From NCBI RefSeq assembly GCF_014633365.1, contig NC_068345.1:15508058-15572057 (forward strand): a stretch of DNA of 64,000 nucleotides. The letters are read 5' to 3'. Position 1 is the stretch's first letter, and every line of letters starts with the position of its first letter. The stretch comes from Diospyros lotus. Lineage: Eukaryota > Streptophyta > Magnoliopsida > Ericales > Ebenaceae. This document shows positions 22,889 to 35,049 of this stretch, in pieces. Both the position numbers and the translations under genes were made by a program. The notes under the pieces were generated by a model. The model had not been told where the DNA came from. It was given only the letters and a program-made list of their open reading frames with translations, and did no database searches.

Positions 22889-25800
22889 ATGGATAGGAGT
22901 TGGATGCAATTGGATGATAGACTTTGTGACCAATACTTGAATGGAGTTAATGATTTCCTTGAATTCGTGTTCAGAAACTCACGCATAGATGGAAAAATTC
23001 GGTGTCCTTGTGTGCAATGCAACAATACATATTTTTTTGGTTAAGATGATGTTAAGTTTCATCTAGTTAGGTATGGAATAGTTAAGAATTACGTTAATTG
23101 GTACTACCACAGGGAAGAGGTATTGGTTGAGGTAGAGATTAGTGATGAGGATGATGACAACAATAATGATGACAATATGCTTCTTATGTTGGAAGAAGCC
23201 TTTGGGATGCCACATGTTAATATTGATATGGGTTATGATTCATCTAATGAGAATGAGCTGAACTCGAGTGCAAATTTTTTTATGAATTATTGCATGATGT
23301 TAAACAACCTCTATTTCCTGAATGCACCCTTGTGTCAAAGATTTCGTTTCTTGTGAAACTATTGCATTTGAAATGTTTAAGTGGGTGGAGTAACATTTCA
23401 TTCAACATGCTACTTGAGATAATAAGATCTACATTTCCAGTGAGTGAAACTGTCCCATCTTGCTATTATGAACCTAGGAAATTCATTCGAGCTTTAGGCC
23501 TCGATTATGAAAAGATAGATGCATGCCTAAATGATTGCATACTTTTTTGAGAAGAATATGCAAATTGTCATGAATGTGTGAAATGTGGTGCTCCTAGGTT
23601 TAAGTCAGTGGTAGGAAAAAAAGATGTAACTAGGAAAAAGGTACCTACAAAAACCCTAAGGTATTTTCCATTGACCCCGAGTCTTTAGAGGCTATATATG
23701 TCATCCAAAACAACTTTAGATATGCCATGGCATGAAGAGGAACGTGTCAAGGATGGGTTACTACGTCATCCAGCTAATTTTGAAGCTTGGAAAAAGTTAG
23801 ATGAGCATTATCCTTCGTTTTCAATTGAACTTCATAATGTTAGACTTGGATTGGCAAGTGATGGATTTAATCCATTTGGCTCAATGAGCATTACTCATAG
23901 TACATGGCCTGTGGTTGTAGTTCCATATAATTTTTCCCCTTGGATGTCCATGAAGTAGCCTTATCTCATATTAACCTTACTTATTCTTGGTCCAAAAGCC
24001 TCTAGAAACCACATTGATGTTTACTTGCAACCTTTAATTGAAGAATTGAAGGAGTTATGGGAGGCCGGTGTTCAAATGTATGATGCCTCAAAGAAACAAA
24101 ATTTTCAGTTACATGTAGCTATTTTATGGACTATTAATGACTTCCTACCTATGTAAATTTGTTTGGATATAGTACAAAGGGAAAGTGGGCTTGTCCTTGT
24201 TGCAACAAACACACCGAGTCTTATTGGCTAAGTCATAGGAAAAATTTTTGTTATATGGGTCATTGTCGATTTTTACCTAGGAACCATAAATGGCGTAATA
24301 ATAAAGTTCATTTCAATGGGAAGGTGGAACGAAGGGACTAACTCCACAACTGTCCGGATATGATGTGGTTGAACAATTATGCACTGTTGAAAAAGGAAAA
24401 TGGGATAATTCTAGTGATACTTGGCTAAAACATTGGAAGAAAAAAAGTTTCTTCTTTGAGTCGCCTTATTGGAAAGAACTTTTGTTGCGTCAAAATATAG
24501 ATGTTATGCACATTGAAAAAAATGTACGTGACAATATCATTGGAACGATGATGCATATTCAAGGAAAATCGATACATGGTAAGAAAGCTCGCATGGACTT
24601 AAAAGAGATGGGCATTAGAGAGACACTCCACATGCTCGATGAAGATGGTAAAATACCACTTGCATGTTACATGTCTTCAAAAGAAAAATTGATGTTGTGT
24701 GAATTTTTGAAAGAAGTTAAAGTACCGGATGGTTATTCGTCTAATATCTCAAGGTGTGTTAATATCAAGGAGCGTAAAATCTCGTCCTTAAAGAGTCATG
24801 ATTGCCACATTCTTGTGCAACAATTACTCCCTCTTGCTGTAAGCCTTCTCCCTAAGGATGTTTCTAGTGCATTGATTGAGTTGAGCAACTTTTTTGAGAG
24901 ATTTGTTCCAAAGTAATGAGGGTTGAAAGGTTAAATGAACTTGACCTCCAAATTGTTGAAACTCTTTGCAAATTAGAACGAATCTTCCTTCCAACTTTTT
25001 TCAACATTATGGAACACTTACCTATTCACTTACCTAGTAAAGCTAAGATTGTCGGCCCTATCCAATATCGTCGGGTGTATCCAATTGAAAGGTTTGCACA
25101 TGTTCTTATTCATACTAGTTTTTTTTTTGGAAAAAAAAAAAAGTTTATCCCTTATTAAGGAGTTTAAGAAAAGTTATCAATTTCTTTGATAGGTATTTAC
25201 GCACATTGAAATCTTATGTGTGTAATAAGAGTCGTCCAGAGGGTTCAATTGCAGAGGGATATCTTGCAGAAGGATGCCTAAATTTTTGTTCTAGATACCT
25301 AAGCAGATGTGAAAAGAAATTCAATCGCGTTGAAAGAAATGCTAATGGGGATGGTGTGGAAACAATTGGTGGATTATCTGTGTTTACTCAAACAGGTTAT
25401 GCTTTAGGAAAAGCGACTCAATGTGAGCTTGGAAAAGAGGAATGGTCCCAAGCTAGATTATATGTCCTTAAAAATTGTGATGAAATCAAATCATTCATAG
25501 AGTGAGTGATAATTTTGACATATTTTATACCAATTAATTTATTACAATTATTTTTTCATGGAATTTCTCTTACCGCTTTTGTTTATAATTTAAAATAAAG
25601 AACACAAACAATTGGTGGTCCAATCTCTAGCCCATGCCCATCCTAGAAATATAGAAAACATTCACAATAGAGAATTCCCAAGTTGGTTTGAGCATCAAGT
25701 AAGTATATTAAGATACAATATGTATCATTTAAATGTTTTGTGGTTACATGTTCAATCTCATCCGTTTGAACTATATTGTTATTTAACCCATTTCCCTTTA

Positions 25801-26574
25801 AATGGATAGGTGACACAAATGCATAATTCAGAAAATGGTAAAGTCACCAATCATTTGTTGTCACTTGCTCGAGGGCCAAATCATAGTGCATTGTCATACA
25901 AAGGCTACATTGTTAATGGTTTTCGGTTCCACACTTGAGATCGAGAGAAAAAACTAAACACTCAAAATAGTGGAGTTTTCGTGGGGGGGGGGGGAACTAA
26001 TAGTTTTGCAACTGCAAGAGATGGTAACCCAACCCTTGGTAATGTGGATTACTATGGTGTGTTAATGAATATTATCGAATTGCAATATCTTAGTGGTTTA
26101 CGAGTAGTACTATTCAAGTGTGATTGGAGAGATGTATATAATCAAGGAAGATGAGTCAGGACAGATAATTACGGGTTCACTTCCTTAAATTTTGATAGAT
26201 CATTGCAGACTAATGAACCATTTATACTTGCTTGCCAAGCTGAATAGGTGTTTTTTGTAAGGGAAATGGGGGAACCTAATTGGTATGTTCAACAATCACA
26301 ACCTCTAGACTTTTATGATATGGATGCCTATAAAGCCACTAGTGATGAACCATTTCAACAAAATGATTTGTCAAACATTGGTCAATGTTCAACCCAAGAT
26401 GCGGATCTAAATGACTGTGAGTTTTCATGCCATAGAAGTGACATTCCACTAGAGGTTGCATTTGAAGAAGGGACATCAAGACAACGAAGGAAAATAATGT
26501 ATCCTTCAGTCAAGGGAAAGAAAAGGACTAGAGGAAGAGGGAAACAAAAACCAGTTTCAAGTGATGATTATTGA
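22889..26574 (+). pseudogene. TNP2/TNPD-type CACTA transposase, broken
   Basis: The catalytic CACTA transposase. It starts MDRSWMQLDDRLCDQYLNGV, the plant transposase-associated domain (~first 80 residues, with CPCVQCNN). An acidic stretch (SDEDDDNNND) follows. The transposase_21/tnp2 domain spans ~23640-24900, with phrases such as ILWTINDF and QNIDVMHIEKNVRDNIIGTM. Next comes the DUF4218 region (~24915-25510: LEGYLAEGCLNFCSRYL-like), then the DUF4216-like region (NYGFTSLNFDRS, FFVREMGEPNWYV) and a basic tail ending at 26574. Stops at 23041 and ~23689 and later frame changes inactivate it. CACTA-2 keeps only the two ends. The start is chosen because both copies share it. Confidence 0.88.
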
Positions 26575-26699
26575 TTGTATATGTCTTGCTTGCTTAGTTT
26601 GGTATATTTCTTTTTTTTTTCTTTTTTTTTCTAAAGCTTAGTGTATTTCAGTGTTTCTTTTTTCTTTAGTCACTTTCTATATATAAGTCTATGTTATAG
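26575..26699. other. CACTA-1 spacer between the two transposase genes
   Basis: T-rich intergenic or intronic DNA alignable to 47478-47603; ends with an acceptor-like TTATAG. Confidence 0.55.
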
Positions 26700-28968
26700 C
26701 CACTAGAAGGTATAGCTGAAACCAACGAACAAACTCTTGTCACACCACCTAATTTTGATCCATCTATAAGACAAAGTTGCACTGGTAAGAAATAATTAGC
26801 TATGTTTTAATAGTTTGGTTTTCTCATTTGTAAAATGATAAAATAATTGTTAGTTTTTATTTATCATATATTTAATGTATAGGATCATCATCATCTAATG
26901 CAAGAAAAAAAGGTCAAGGGAAAACAAAGAATAAAATACTAACATCTTTAGCTCCTGGTAAAAAATTGCCATTGGAATTCAATAATTATGGTCAAGCCAT
27001 TGGATCAAATGCTAATGTGTTTGCAAGTCATACTGGTAAGATTGTTAAAGTATGTGAAGATGCACCAATTTCTTTTAAGCGTTGGGAAGATGTTCCACAA
27101 GACAATAATAATAAAATGTATTCTTATGTACTGGTAAGATTAATAATTATTCTATATCATACTTATATGATATTGTATCAAATCGTTCTTCATGACTTAT
27201 AACGTTTCAAACAACTTTTTCTTTTAACTTGTGTAGGAGATATTTGAATTTGAAGAAAACGAAGTAAGAAAAAATTAGATCTTTAGAAAGATGGGAAGGG
27301 CTTTTGCAAGCCATAGATATATGTTGAAGACTAAACACTTAGCAATGCATTCTTGCAATCAAAAGAAAAAGAAAAGAGTTGTAATCCATAGCAAAGAATT
27401 GAGAAAGAAAAGAAAAATACAACCCAAGAGTATAGTCTTCAATCTTTCGTCTGTTTCTCTTCCATCCAAAAACTCCCTAAATCCCTCAAGAATAAGTCTT
27501 TATATAGTGCTTTTTAGGTTATTAAAGTCATGCACAGTGAAGACTCTCATTTTCCATTGATTTGGACGGAAACAGGCAGAAATCAGGCTTTGAATTGAAG
27601 TTCAGAACACTACCGTGGTCCTACCGCGGTATGCTTGTTACTGCAAACCCGTGAACTCCAGATAGCAATTCCTAAAGTGATCTTACAGCAGTATGCATTT
27701 CACTGTAGGAACGTGAGCTCTAGAAACTAATTCTTATAGCGGTCCTATGGCGGTATGCATTCCGCTGTAGGCCACTAGATTTCTTTCTTAGCCTCTTTCT
27801 TCATCACTTTTCACTTTTTTCTCTTGTTCCACTTTCACTTTCTCCATCTTATTTCAAGTTGATAGCTGACCATGCCTTTAAGTTTCTCTTCCACTCCTAT
27901 CATGCACCAAAATTGTTTCTTTTTGTTCCATGTCTGCTTTGCATGTGATGTGTACCTATATTGACAATATTGAGCCCAAAATGAATAGCAGTCATGTTCA
28001 TTGAATACTTAAATGCTAAGCTTGAACCACCAAATAAGAGTGCAAAATATGCTGATCAATGATGCATATGACAATGATGATGATCGAATTAAGTTTGTTC
28101 CAACAACAGTCGACCAAGGAAAATGGAGACAATTTGTCAGTTGGTTGAGCTCACATGAGTTTCAAGTATATTATACCCTTTACTTTTTTTATGCACAAGT
28201 CATTTTAATTATTTAAAACTTGATTATTGTATTTGGTCTTATATATAGGATGCTTGTGCTCGTAATAAGTCTAATCGGTCAAAGCAAACAATGACTAAAA
28301 CTACAGGCACTAAAAGTTTTGCTCGAGTTAGAGCTGAACAAGTATAATTTAAGTCATTTATACATCTTTCTCATTAACAATTTTTTTTTAGCTGGTTAAC
28401 TTTGTCTATTTAATACAGGCTGAAATATTAGGACACGAACTGTCTACATGGGAAATGTTGAAGGTGACACACAAGAAAAAGGACGGGTCAATGGTTGATT
28501 CCACGTCACAAGAAATAGTGGTAAATTTTATTTTAAGCAGTTTATGTTGTTATTGTGATATATATTTTAGTATTATGTTACAGCATATCTATTTTATTTA
28601 TTATCAAATTTTAGGACAAAATTCAATCTTTAGTAACCCAAAGAGCTGGTGAAGAACCTTCTCAAGCTATTGATGAAAATGAAATTTTCTCTGAAGTAAT
28701 GGGAAAAGAAAGACATGGATGTGTTCATGGGTATGGATTCAGACCAACTCCTTCTTCCGTCCTTGGAAAGATTCCATCTTGTCATGAGCTCATTACAGAA
28801 TTAGAACAAATGCGACAACATAATAATGGTTTGAAAAATGAAATACAACTATTGAAAGAGAAAAATGAAGCATTGTTGACAGAATTAGACCAAGTCAAAG
28901 AAAAGCAATCAATTTTTGAAGCTTTTATGGAAGATGTTAGGGCACGAATGATTGGAAATAACAATTGA
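26700..28968 (+). pseudogene. TNPA-like Ptta/En/Spm (transposase_24) gene, broken
   Basis: Second CACTA protein, in the family thought to bind subterminal repeats. Exons are recognised by matching CACTA-2 and by GT/AG borders: ~26700-26785 (IAETNEQTLVTPPNFDPS); 26882-27131 (LPLEFNNYGQAIGSNANVF, RWEDVP); 27237-27331 (FEFEENEVRKN, stop, IFRKMGRAFA); ~28050-28170 (DDRIKFVPTTVDQGKWRQFV); short exons at ~28250-28340 and 28420-28520; 28615-28968 (GFRPTPSSVLGKIPSCHEL, then a coiled coil rich in Leu/Glu/Lys). A ~0.7-kb insertion cuts it at ~27332-28050, and there is an in-frame TAG at ~27277. The C-terminal exon is open to 28968. Confidence 0.85.
27332..28050 (-). mobile_element. LTR-like insertion with TACCGCGGTA palindromes
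   Basis: About 0.7 kb absent from the same exon of CACTA-2 (48225-48245). On the minus strand it has a TATA-like ACTATATAAAGAC (~27500). At 27610-27770 it has three diverged ~55-bp repeats around CCTACCGCGGTATGC; TACCGCGGTA is a perfect palindrome. No protein is encoded. Borders are approximate and I found no clean target duplication, so it could be a copia solo LTR or another nonautonomous element. Confidence 0.55.
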
Positions 28969-29224
28969 CTAGGCCTATTTGCTTGACTAGATATATATTT
29001 AAATGTAAATGTGCTAGATGTCTTTTTTTGATGACAATGTAAATGTAAAGTGCTAGTCAATTGTTAATTGACTAGAGTTGTTTGCTTAATTGTCATTAAG
29101 TTTTAAATAAAAGTGTTTTGAAGTTTCTTTATCATTAGAATGTTGTTTATTTTGGATGCAACGTATTAAATTAACAGGGTTTAAAATATAGATTACAAAT
29201 AGTGGGTTGTGGGGAAATTTTATT

Positions 29225-29449
29225 AAAATCACTTTTTGTGGCGGCCAACAAAAAGTGGTCACTAAAAATATGTCTTCTTTTGTGGCAACCATGACTCTCA
29301 CTAAAAGTATCTGTCAAAAACTTTTTGTGACGGCCAAAACTATCACTAAAATCTTATCATTTGTGACAACCAGCACAAGCATCACAAAAAATGCATTATT
29401 TGTGAGAATGGTGGCCCTCACAAAAGAAAATTAACAGTGACAATCGAAA
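29225..29449. repeat. right subterminal repeats of CACTA-1, truncated
   Basis: TTTTTGTGGCGGCCAACA and GGTCACTAAAAATATG-type units, alignable to 49380-49620 of CACTA-2. They stop at the junction with LTR C, so the last ~280 bp and terminus are missing. Confidence 0.85.
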
Positions 29450-30161
29450 ATCCCTCAACTGAAATAAAAAAAATAAACCTAAACTTATAAGACACCAACT
29501 AATCCTAGACATATTTTATCTTGAGCGGCTTCACGTACACACACTATTTAACATTGCTGCTAGGCCCCACATCTGGTACTCCCCCAATAGGACCTGGAAT
29601 GGTGAAGAGTACAAGTTGAGCTACAAAGCTCAGCAAGTGATAAGCTGGAAAGAATAACTGAAGCTAAATCGAGAAACTACTATTTGTACTGAGTATAACT
29701 ATTATTTGTTTGCATTCACAAAATGTAATGCACATAAACTATAAACTAAATGCAGGTATGCATCTTTAACTTATAGGCCCACATAATCTGATAACACATA
29801 CCTGTCTGATCTGAGTCCTGCATATATAAAAACTGTAAGCATATATTGTGGGAAATATGCCCGTAGCCCCCTGGTCGACTTCAGGCGAGCAAAATATAAA
29901 TTGAAGCAGGTGGGATCCTGGCGGACTAGTCGCCTGGTGCGCATAATGCAATGCTCACATACATGCTAGCACACGATATGTAGTGCTCCATAGAAAGTCA
30001 TGCTCATTGCTCATACCAGAATGTATGCACATATTATCACACATGTCATATAATAATGCTAAACGTGTCTTATGATCATCATCAATTATATTGGAATACA
30101 ATGATTTACTCGTATTTTTCCTTGAAATACAAAAGTTATTGTTATTTATTTATTATGCAGT

Positions 30162-30240
30162 TTGCAACATGAAGACTTCCCAGGGGGGTCGCCCATCATA
30201 GAACTACTCCCACCCGAGCACGCTTAACTTTGGAGTTTTG
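30162..30240 (-). promoter_or_regulatory. 5S rRNA-like module inside LTR C
   Basis: On the minus strand: AAAGTTAAGCGTGCTCGGGT (box A), GGGAGTAGTTCTATGATGGG (intermediate element), GCGACCCCCCTGGGAAGTCT (box C), then TCATGTTGCA. It covers the internal control region of plant 5S rDNA with correct spacing. Confidence 0.8.
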
Positions 30241-30299
30241 AAAATATTGGAACCAAATATGAGAAGGATGGAAATTTGGTATGAGTGTTATACACCATA

Positions 30300-30740
30300 G
30301 GCCCATTTGGATCCCATCCGGATACAAGACACATGAACTTTGGATAGGTTGTGAGAGCCATCCGAATGAGCAAGGTCTCATCCAGATACAAGACATATGA
30401 ACTTTGGACACATCCGGATACAACACAAAATATTCGGATATCACTCACAAAAAGCCTTAGACTCATCCGGAAACAACACGAAGCATCTGGATATCACTCA
30501 CAGACAACTAGACACATTCGAATAGGACTCAAGGCATCCAGATACTACTCACAATCATTGCTGGATACATCCTAATATGAAAACAAAGCATCCAGATATC
30601 ACTAGGCCATCCGGATATGAACAAGAGCTATCCGGATACCACTCACATGAATATTTTTGACTCATCCAGATTGACTCTCACCCATCTGGATACTACTCAC
30701 ATGCTATGAAAAATCCATCCGAATATGAAGGAACTCATCC
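30300..30740. repeat. array of CATCCGGATA palindromes in LTR C
   Basis: More than a dozen copies of CATCCGGATA or variants (CATCCAGATA, CATCTGGATA, CATCCGAATG), irregularly spaced. Core TCCGGA as in LTR B. Confidence 0.85.
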
Positions 30741-31899
30741 AGATGTCTACAACCTGATAACCCAGAAACGAACGAACACAGAGACTCCGTTCTTGAACAA
30801 ATCTTAATAAAACTACACCATTCTGAATTAAAACTTGGGAAAACAAGTCCCAACTGATATGAAACAACTCAGGGGATGATTCAATGATGATATTTAATTG
30901 AATCGCTGTAAAGAAATCATGCATGAACTAATATAAACTCACTGTATATGCATATATATAATGTATCTGAAATTGGAACTGATACAACTTGATAACTAGA
31001 GTAGTCAATTTGGAATAACTGAGATCGAATGCTAATATACTCCCGTAAGAAAGGATTACAAGGAGAAGAAACTTGCTTTACGATCGATTGGATCAAACGC
31101 TACTAATGAAAATTGAAGATTGCTGCAATGGATAAACTCTCTGTTCTTGGCTTACTGCTCCTTCACGGCGTGAGGAGAAACTATGGCTAATGGTTATATA
31201 TATATATATATCTTAAAGCCCTAGATCACACTCCCTCTACAACTTGGACTCCTTCTCCTAATTCAATTTGGAGATTTTCAATCCAAATTATCCTCTCGTA
31301 TGGATCATCTAATCCCTTAATCATATTAACTCTCATTAATTATTTAAGTTCTAATAGGAATTCCTTAAAAGAGCAACATGTCCCTGCTTTTTAATTCCCA
31401 CAATTTAAAATAATTAAATGCTATTTCTCAATTAAAAATTCTCTAAATTGCCACATTAAACAATTAGTTGGAAAAAATCTTAAATTGAAAATTAATTAAA
31501 TAATTAATTAACGTTAAATAAATTTTAAGCCCTCTGATGGGTCGTTACACAAGGGGCCTCCATTTGTAAGATTGTCTCGGTCTTTTTGCAACTATCTTCT
31601 CTCGGGAGGCCTTCTTTTCGAGAGAGCCCTTTCAGCGTTCAAACTTTCGGAGATCGGTATCTCACTCAGCTTCAGACGACGATTTTTCTCCTCCAAAGAA
31701 GTTTCTATTGCTGTATTTTGGCAATAACAAATTTAGATATATATTTATTGTTTCTGAACTTACAACAAATGTGCTTGGGACCAATGATAATTTCTCATTG
31801 GTTGTTCGTGATTCTTTCATTCTTTTATTAAGCATGTACACGTAGCTGTCCATGTGCTGTAAGGATTTAAATAAATCTCAATAAGCAATATTAAATTTA

Positions 31900-32250
31900 A
31901 ATTGAAAAGAAAAATACATCGGATAAAAATATCGGCTCGTAACCGACATACGAAATGGATATAGGAAAATCAATCATATATCGATTCCCTATATCGGGTA
32001 AGGCTCGATATATAAAATCGATACGAGAAAATGAACAATATGTCGGTTACCTATATCGGTCCTTAACTAATACAATATGATACAACTGAATTATATTGCA
32101 ACCATATATCGGTTCTTAACCAATATATGCAACCAATATTTCTCCTACCCAAACATCTATACAACAAAAGGCAATATAAATAAATTAGTAATCGGTTCTT
32201 AACCCATAAACATAAACTAATACACAACAGGACTTATTCAATTAGAGAAT
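31900..32250. repeat. ATATCGGTTA-type motif cluster in the exon 3-4 intron
   Basis: At least eight related words, e.g. ATATCGGCTCGTAACCGACA (31930), TGTCGGTTAC and CTATATCGGT (32041-32060), TATATCGGTT (32105-32114), AATCGGTTCTTAAC (~32190). The motif is dense here and not seen in the flanking exons. Confidence 0.75.
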
Positions 32251-32802
32251 TACTTACATCAGATAGGATCCAACTGTCTGGTGTGGATAGGAGATTAAAA
32301 AACTCGTTGTCCATATCACAGCAGGTAGCTTCAATAATACTCGCATTTTTTAGAAAATTTTGGTAATCCTATGGCCAATGACCGTTTGGAGAACCTTGAG
32401 GATTCAATTTTGGAAGGGTGGAGGTGAATGTGAATGTTTTTACTCATTTGTCCTTTTCCTTATTTTCACCAAGGGGCTTCATTATTGATTCCATGACTTC
32501 TTTTCTTTTCTGCCCCCTTGCGTATGTCTCCTTTTGAATGTCTCCTATTATTTCTTTTATTTCTTCTATTGACATTTATAGGCCCTTGTCTCCTTCTCTA
32601 CCTTCTCCTCCATCCTCTCCCTCTCGACCTCCTTCGTCTTCTCCATCCCCTCCCTCTCAACCTCTTTCATCTCCTCCATCCTCTCCCCCTCGATCTCATT
32701 CGTCTCCTCTGTCCTCCCTACCTCATCTTCCTTCGTCTTTTCCATCATTTCTCCCTCTCCCTCCTTCGTTTCCTTCATCCTCTCTCCCTCCCACCCACTT
32801 TT

Positions 32803-35049
32803 TGTAATACCCCATATTGCATAGTAAGATTTCCAAATAATTCTTAAGTAAGTTCAAAGAATCAGAAATTGGTTTGAGAATTTAATAGCCGAATCAACTG
32901 TAGGGAATGCCCTGGAACTGAGATATCTAAGGAAAATGATATATAATTGACAAGCATCTCGAGACAAGATTTATGATAAGGAAAGCAATAAGAACGGGGA
33001 CAATTTTTGATACAACTAAAATACAGCTTGGGAAACCAAATGATCGTAAGGCACTTTCGAAGAATCAATGGAACCCTGAGGGGGCTCTGGTTTTATGTAG
33101 GGATCAAACCTGAAGTGGTTTCAGGATAAAACAAAGGTCTTGTGAAGACAGTGAGGCAAAAACGCACTTATCAAGTAACTTTGAGTAATTGATTTTGAGA
33201 TTTTAAGTATATTAATGCAAATTAATTCAATGTTTGAGGAAATAATTGCAATTAAAGAAATACCCAAATGAAATGAAGAATAAATTTGAGATTTGAATCA
33301 GTAATTTTCCTTATTATTATATTATATATAATATAATATATAGATATGTGTGTGTGTGTGTGTGTGCACGCGCGCGATAGCTAAGAATGCTTCAGATGTC
33401 TTGGCTAAGAATCTACCTTATGTGTAAATAGATATATAAAATACATATATATGCGTGATGGCCAAGGTAGTGAGATGGTGGAGTTGCTATAAATTGAATG
33501 GAAATTTGAGAGATTTTGGAAGGAAAGTGAGGTGTAGAGAATTGGAAGAAGGGGGAGAGCAGTAGAGTAGTGGCGGCTGCTAGTGGCCACGGTGGCATGT
33601 TATAGTGGTCCAGCAAAACAGCAGCAGTGCGCAAAGAAGGCTAGCGAGGATGGAGACAGTTGGCGGTGTTGCGTGCGACGGCTGGCGTGACAGTTTGTGC
33701 GCAGGAAGAATGAGGAATGAGGAAGAAGAAGGAGAAAAAGAAAAGAAAAAAGGAAAAAATATGAAAAAATTAGGAAAAGCTTTCGAAAAATTCTAGAAAA
33801 TTTAGGGAATTAATTTGGGGCTAGAGGAGCATACTCGAAACCAAAAAATTATTCGGACACGCTTTTCAAGGTTAGGACACGTATACCGAGGAAGCCTGCG
33901 AGACTAAGTCAAGGTAAGTGGTTTTCTTAGAAATTATTTTATGAATTGTGGTGGTGGGAGAATTGGGAAAATGTTTGAGAAATTAGAATTATTGAGGAAA
34001 AATAGAAAGAAATAGAGAAAAATTAGAGAAAATAGAATATTGATATCCTTGAATAAATATGGTGGCCAAGGTACGTTGAGGTTTCAAATTGAGTACATTA
34101 GAAGTTTGGCATGAGAATTAAGATATTCTGAGATACGTTCAAGGTAAGTGGTTCTACCCAAAACTCGGTTTATATAAATGGTTTTATCATGTTGTCATGC
34201 CTTGTCATGCTATGTATCATGTAAATTGCATACACATGTTATGTTGATGAGAAATGCATATATTCATTAGTGAAGTTTATTTGTCATGCATTGTATGTTT
34301 ATTTGGTGACAAGGGAAATTGACAATCAATCATGGATGTTATATTACATCCTAGCCTCGGAATGGAGGATACCTCAAAAGAGAGGTTGTAAAATGATGGT
34401 TAGAATGTTATTTCATCACAAAAGTTGATGAATGTCCCGACCTCGGAAGGGAGGTTGGAAAATGGTGATAGCAAAGGAATTCCCCGTGGTCATTAAAGGA
34501 AGGTGAAGAAATGATGTTATTATTGCATTTTACATTCATGCTTTAATCATGTTTATTATGAATCCTTTACTTAGATGATTCAGCATCTAACTTGTGCTAT
34601 GCCCCTGGAACATTCAAACATTCTAGTTGGGGTTTGCAGCAAAGGTAAGGAAATGGTTGAGATGTAACGGCACGAGATGTCATGTCTGATGCGTTTGGCA
34701 ACTTGTCGTTGTATTTTGCTTCTTCATAAAGATTTGGTTATGTTTTAGTTATGTTGAAAAACTTATGTTCCATTGATGAGCAGTCTTGTAAAATAAAAGA
34801 TTGTTATTTACTACGAATTATGTTTGAGGAACGATCATGTAATACTGTTATGGTTCAGTATTATTTTTGAGGTTCAATTCTTAGCTTTCGCATTTGATGT
34901 TTATGATGATTCTCATTCGAGATAGATGAATGAAAATTTTGGGATGGATATGAGGAATCATATGGTTTAGCATAAGTTTTGAAAATGAAAAATTTATTAT
35001 CGCAGAATTGTCCTAAGTTATATCACACCTGGGAAAGTGGGGTGTTACA
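32803..35049 (+). mobile_element. solo gypsy-type LTR inside DUF1985-Ulp1 exon 3
   Basis: 2247 bp, TGTAATACCCCATATTGC to GGGGTGTTACA. It interrupts the Glu/Lys-rich coding repeat. Flanks CTTTT and CTCGC do not form a clear duplication, so one border may have eroded. No coding region. Confidence 0.8.
33344..33377. repeat. alternating purine-pyrimidine tract (TG)n(CG)n
   Basis: About 34 bases of unbroken alternation: ATATGTGTG... then GTGCACGCGCGCG. It directly follows a TATA-rich run. Confidence 0.9.

Larger units (their letters stand above)
11617..29449 (+). mobile_element. CACTA-1: En/Spm element truncated at both ends, with nested LTRs
   Basis: Alignable to CACTA-2 (38651-49899) in the same orientation: subterminal repeats, AT-rich stretch, pyrimidine-rich leader, hairpin repeats, TNP2-type and Ptta/En/Spm-type genes, and right subterminal repeats. 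Neither terminus is present. It begins inside the left subterminal repeats at an LTR edge and ends inside the right ones, where LTR C begins. It keeps the transposase core that CACTA-2 has lost, but has stops and shifts. Insertions absent from CACTA-2 are at 12271-16999, 20019-22649 and ~27332-28050. Confidence 0.85.
29450..31549 (-). mobile_element. gypsy-type solo LTR C, 3' end missing
   Basis: Homologous to LTR A along its length. Its LTR start is intact (minus strand TGTAACGACCCATCAGAGGG at 31549), but the last ~170 bp are missing at 29450, where CACTA-1 also stops. A deletion joining the two is the simplest reading. It cuts the DUF1985-Ulp1 gene on its right side. No coding region. Confidence 0.8.

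Noticed and set aside
32518..32847. Pro/Ser- and Leu-rich plus-strand open frames
   Set aside because: They are antisense to the Glu/Lys repeat region of the minus-strand DUF1985-Ulp1 gene.
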